7,590 nt of DNA from Fimbriimonadaceae bacterium (lineage in GTDB: Bacteria; Armatimonadota; Fimbriimonadia; Fimbriimonadales; Fimbriimonadaceae). The stretch spans positions 1-7,590 of the forward strand of contig JANWJY010000154.1 of the NCBI GenBank assembly GCA_025451715.1. Direction: 5' to 3'. The notes under the pieces are model-generated. The model searched no databases. It had not been told where the DNA came from and saw nothing but the letters and a program-made list of their open reading frames with translations. This document shows, piece after piece, positions 6,643 to 7,590 of this stretch. Within the stretch, counting starts at the first letter, position 1. Each line of letters begins with the position of its first letter. The translations under genes and the position numbers were made by a program.

Positions 6643-7211
6643 TGCGATGTACTTCCTAGGGAGCACCCGAACACAGGGCCTTCCTTCTTTGCGAGGGTGC
6701 CCTCAAGGATCGCATCAAACAGGCCCAGGGCGAACATCGGCTGGTCCACCCCGCGACCGGGAGTGACGCCGCCCGAGAACGCGAGCGCCCCTGAGCGCTT
6801 GTACACAAAAGTTTGGCCAGAGGTGAATGCGTGATACTTCTGCTGTGCATCGTCCGCACTGATCCACTCGATTCTCGCACCAGGGATTGAGGAGGCAATC
6901 TCCATGTTTGCTGTCTCTTCCGCCGGCCGCTGACCGACAAACACGATTCGACACGCGAACTTTGACGAATACTTGGCCATGACTTCTCGAAGCGCTACCA
7001 AGCTTGTTCTCGTGCAGGGGCACAGCGGGTGGGCGACCATGACGCAAGTCCATTCGCTGCTGCTGTCAGGAGCCAAGGTGGGCGCCGTTGAGGCTCTGCG
7101 GCCAGGCGTAGCCTCATAACGCATCGCGGCGTGCACGCCGTATGCGAGTGCAGTCGCCCAGACTGCGGCCAGGCCGGCCCCGAACAGGATCCTCCGGACG
7201 TTTCCCTTCAA
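6639..7211 (-). CDS. Membrane-anchored thioredoxin-fold protein with Cys-Pro-Cys motif, RedB-like
   Basis: Encodes 190 residues starting at TTG (7211). GGAGG lies 9 nt upstream (7221-7225), an in-frame stop (TAA, 7230-7232) sits seven codons above the TTG, and the next in-frame ATG is at codon 30, past the membrane span. Residues about 7-29 are a hydrophobic anchor or uncleaved signal, so the rest should be periplasmic. 'VMVAHPLCPCTRTSL' (57-71) puts C64-P-C66 at the start of a helix after a strand, as in thioredoxin-like proteins but with CxC instead of CxxC. 'SGQTFVY' (131-137), 'AFSGGVT' (144-150) and 'PVFGC' (179-183, with C183) complete the pattern I associate with proteins annotated RedB. 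The role is probably thiol redox or metal-related, but no substrate is established. The gene is first in the operon and its TGA overlaps the kinase ATG (ATGA), suggesting it works with the kinase, perhaps delivering the signal. The family name is moderately sure; the function is inferred. Confidence 0.8.
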   Translation of the reverse strand: MKGNVRRILFGAGLAAVWATALAYGVHAAMRYEATPGRRASTAPTLAPDSSSEWTCVMVAHPLCPCTRTSLVALREVMAKYSSKFACRIVFVGQRPAEETANMEIASSIPGARIEWISADDAQQKYHAFTSGQTFVYKRSGALAFSGGVTPGRGVDQPMFALGLFDAILEGTLAKKEGPVFGCSLGSTSQ

Positions 7212-7412
7212 TTGCCTGCTCCTCCACCGTTATGAATCGGTTGCGAAGGGCTCCAATTTCATCCGGTTTCCAGGGTAATTCCAGCTTGAGAAGCGAATCC
7301 AAGCAATTGTTACGGGGCCACCTGATCGCCAGCCTAGGGCCACCGAAGATGCAGATTTGGGCTTGAGGAGGCGTATTTTGCGGGCCGGGCCCGTCTCAAT
7401 CACAGGTGATCT
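7212..7412. promoter_or_regulatory. Divergent intergenic region upstream of the RedB-kinase-regulator operon
   Basis: These 201 bp lie between the RedB-like gene (-) and the truncated membrane protein gene (+). They should carry the promoter of the three-gene operon and probably that of the right-hand gene. The Shine-Dalgarno sequence for the TTG start is at 7221-7225, and a possible one for the right gene (AGGTGAT) is at 7404-7410. A short GC-rich inverted repeat (GGGCC and GGCCC, around 7382-7392) is too compact to interpret. I cannot name a -35/-10 pair with confidence. Small open frames crossing this gap on both strands show no convincing protein features. Confidence 0.4.
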
Positions 7413-7590
7413 ATGGAATTCATGTCTGAGCTTTGGATGCCGATTCTCATCTCCGGCGCGCTCGTGTGGATCGCGAGCGCCCTTTTGCACATGGTGGTCC
7501 CTCACCACAAAGGAGAGTGGAAGGGACTCAAGAACGAAGACGCCCTGCTGGGCGTGCTCAAAGGCGTCACGCCTGGACAGTACATGTTCC
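7413..7590 (+). CDS. Small conserved membrane protein of unknown function, 3'-truncated by the window edge
   Basis: The first 59 codons are visible and the frame is open at the right edge. Starts are possible at ATG 7413 (AGGTGAT ends 2 nt before it) or ATG 7422 (better spaced from the same element); the latter would begin Met-Ser-Glu-Leu-Trp. After a few residues a membrane span runs from about residue 9 to 28 ('PILISGALVWIASALLHM'), followed by 'VVPHHKGEWKGLKNEDALLG' and 'TPGQYMF'. This span followed by a P-x-HK motif, an 'NEDALL' helix and a 'PGQYMF' segment recalls a family of short membrane proteins from Acidobacteriota, Bacteroidota and relatives, usually about 150-170 residues and without a known function. 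His29 (if 7413 is the start) and the His pair at 33-34 might sit at the membrane face. The gene diverges from the signalling operon. Confidence 0.75.
   Translation, partial: MEFMSELWMPILISGALVWIASALLHMVVPHHKGEWKGLKNEDALLGVLKGVTPGQYMF

Noticed and set aside
7114..7302. Small minus-strand frame of 62 codons overlapping the start of the RedB-like gene, with a plausible-looking N-terminus
   Set aside because: It starts at a TTG without a Shine-Dalgarno sequence, overlaps the RedB-like gene out of frame, and becomes Arg-rich nonsense where it does so.
1..7590. CRISPR arrays, tandem repeats, transposons, tRNA or rRNA genes
   Set aside because: No regularly spaced repeats, transposase motifs or RNA gene signatures were seen on reading both strands; the window is filled by protein genes.

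Overview
The window is about 7.6 kb of dense, moderately GC-rich bacterial DNA with short gaps. It holds six complete or near-complete protein genes and a seventh cut by the right edge; the leftmost gene may also be cut. I see no RNA genes, insertion sequences, CRISPR arrays or phage genes. The strongest taxonomic hint is the diheme cytochrome at 1060-2091, of the 'photosynthetic reaction center cytochrome c subunit-like' kind abundant in Acidobacteriota and related soil or water phyla (Armatimonadota/Fimbriimonadia is also plausible). The RedB-like protein, the kinase membrane domain and the truncated membrane protein at the right edge also recall these groups and Planctomycetota or Myxococcota. 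The phylum is inferred, not proven.

Left part (1-2924): an unrecognised protein (63-971, +) is followed by a stem-loop. Next is an exported diheme cytochrome c with a C-terminal LolA-like beta domain (1060-2091, +). Convergent to it is a membrane-anchored neutral zinc metallopeptidase of the YpfJ family (2088-2924, -). The two stop codons interlock in one palindromic CTAG. A 191-bp divergent gap separates the peptidase from a small secreted NTF2-like/DUF4440 protein (3116-3556, +).

Right part (3671-7211, all minus strand): a compact three-gene signalling operon, transcribed right to left. It encodes a membrane-anchored thioredoxin-fold protein with a Cys-Pro-Cys motif (RedB-like), a histidine kinase with a His-rich multi-pass membrane domain and a PAS domain, and a REC-HD-GYP response regulator. 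The genes overlap by 4 and 10 bp, so translation is probably coupled. The simplest reading is that an extracytoplasmic or membrane redox (or heme/metal) signal is sensed by the first two proteins, relayed by phosphotransfer to Asp56 of the regulator, and read out as cyclic-di-GMP hydrolysis by the HD-GYP domain. The input signal is inference; the output chemistry follows from an intact HD-GYP motif set.

A 201-bp divergent gap leads to the start of a small conserved membrane protein (7413 to beyond the edge, +). The most noteworthy system is the RedB-kinase-HD-GYP operon; the other genes are recognisable housekeeping or accessory functions.
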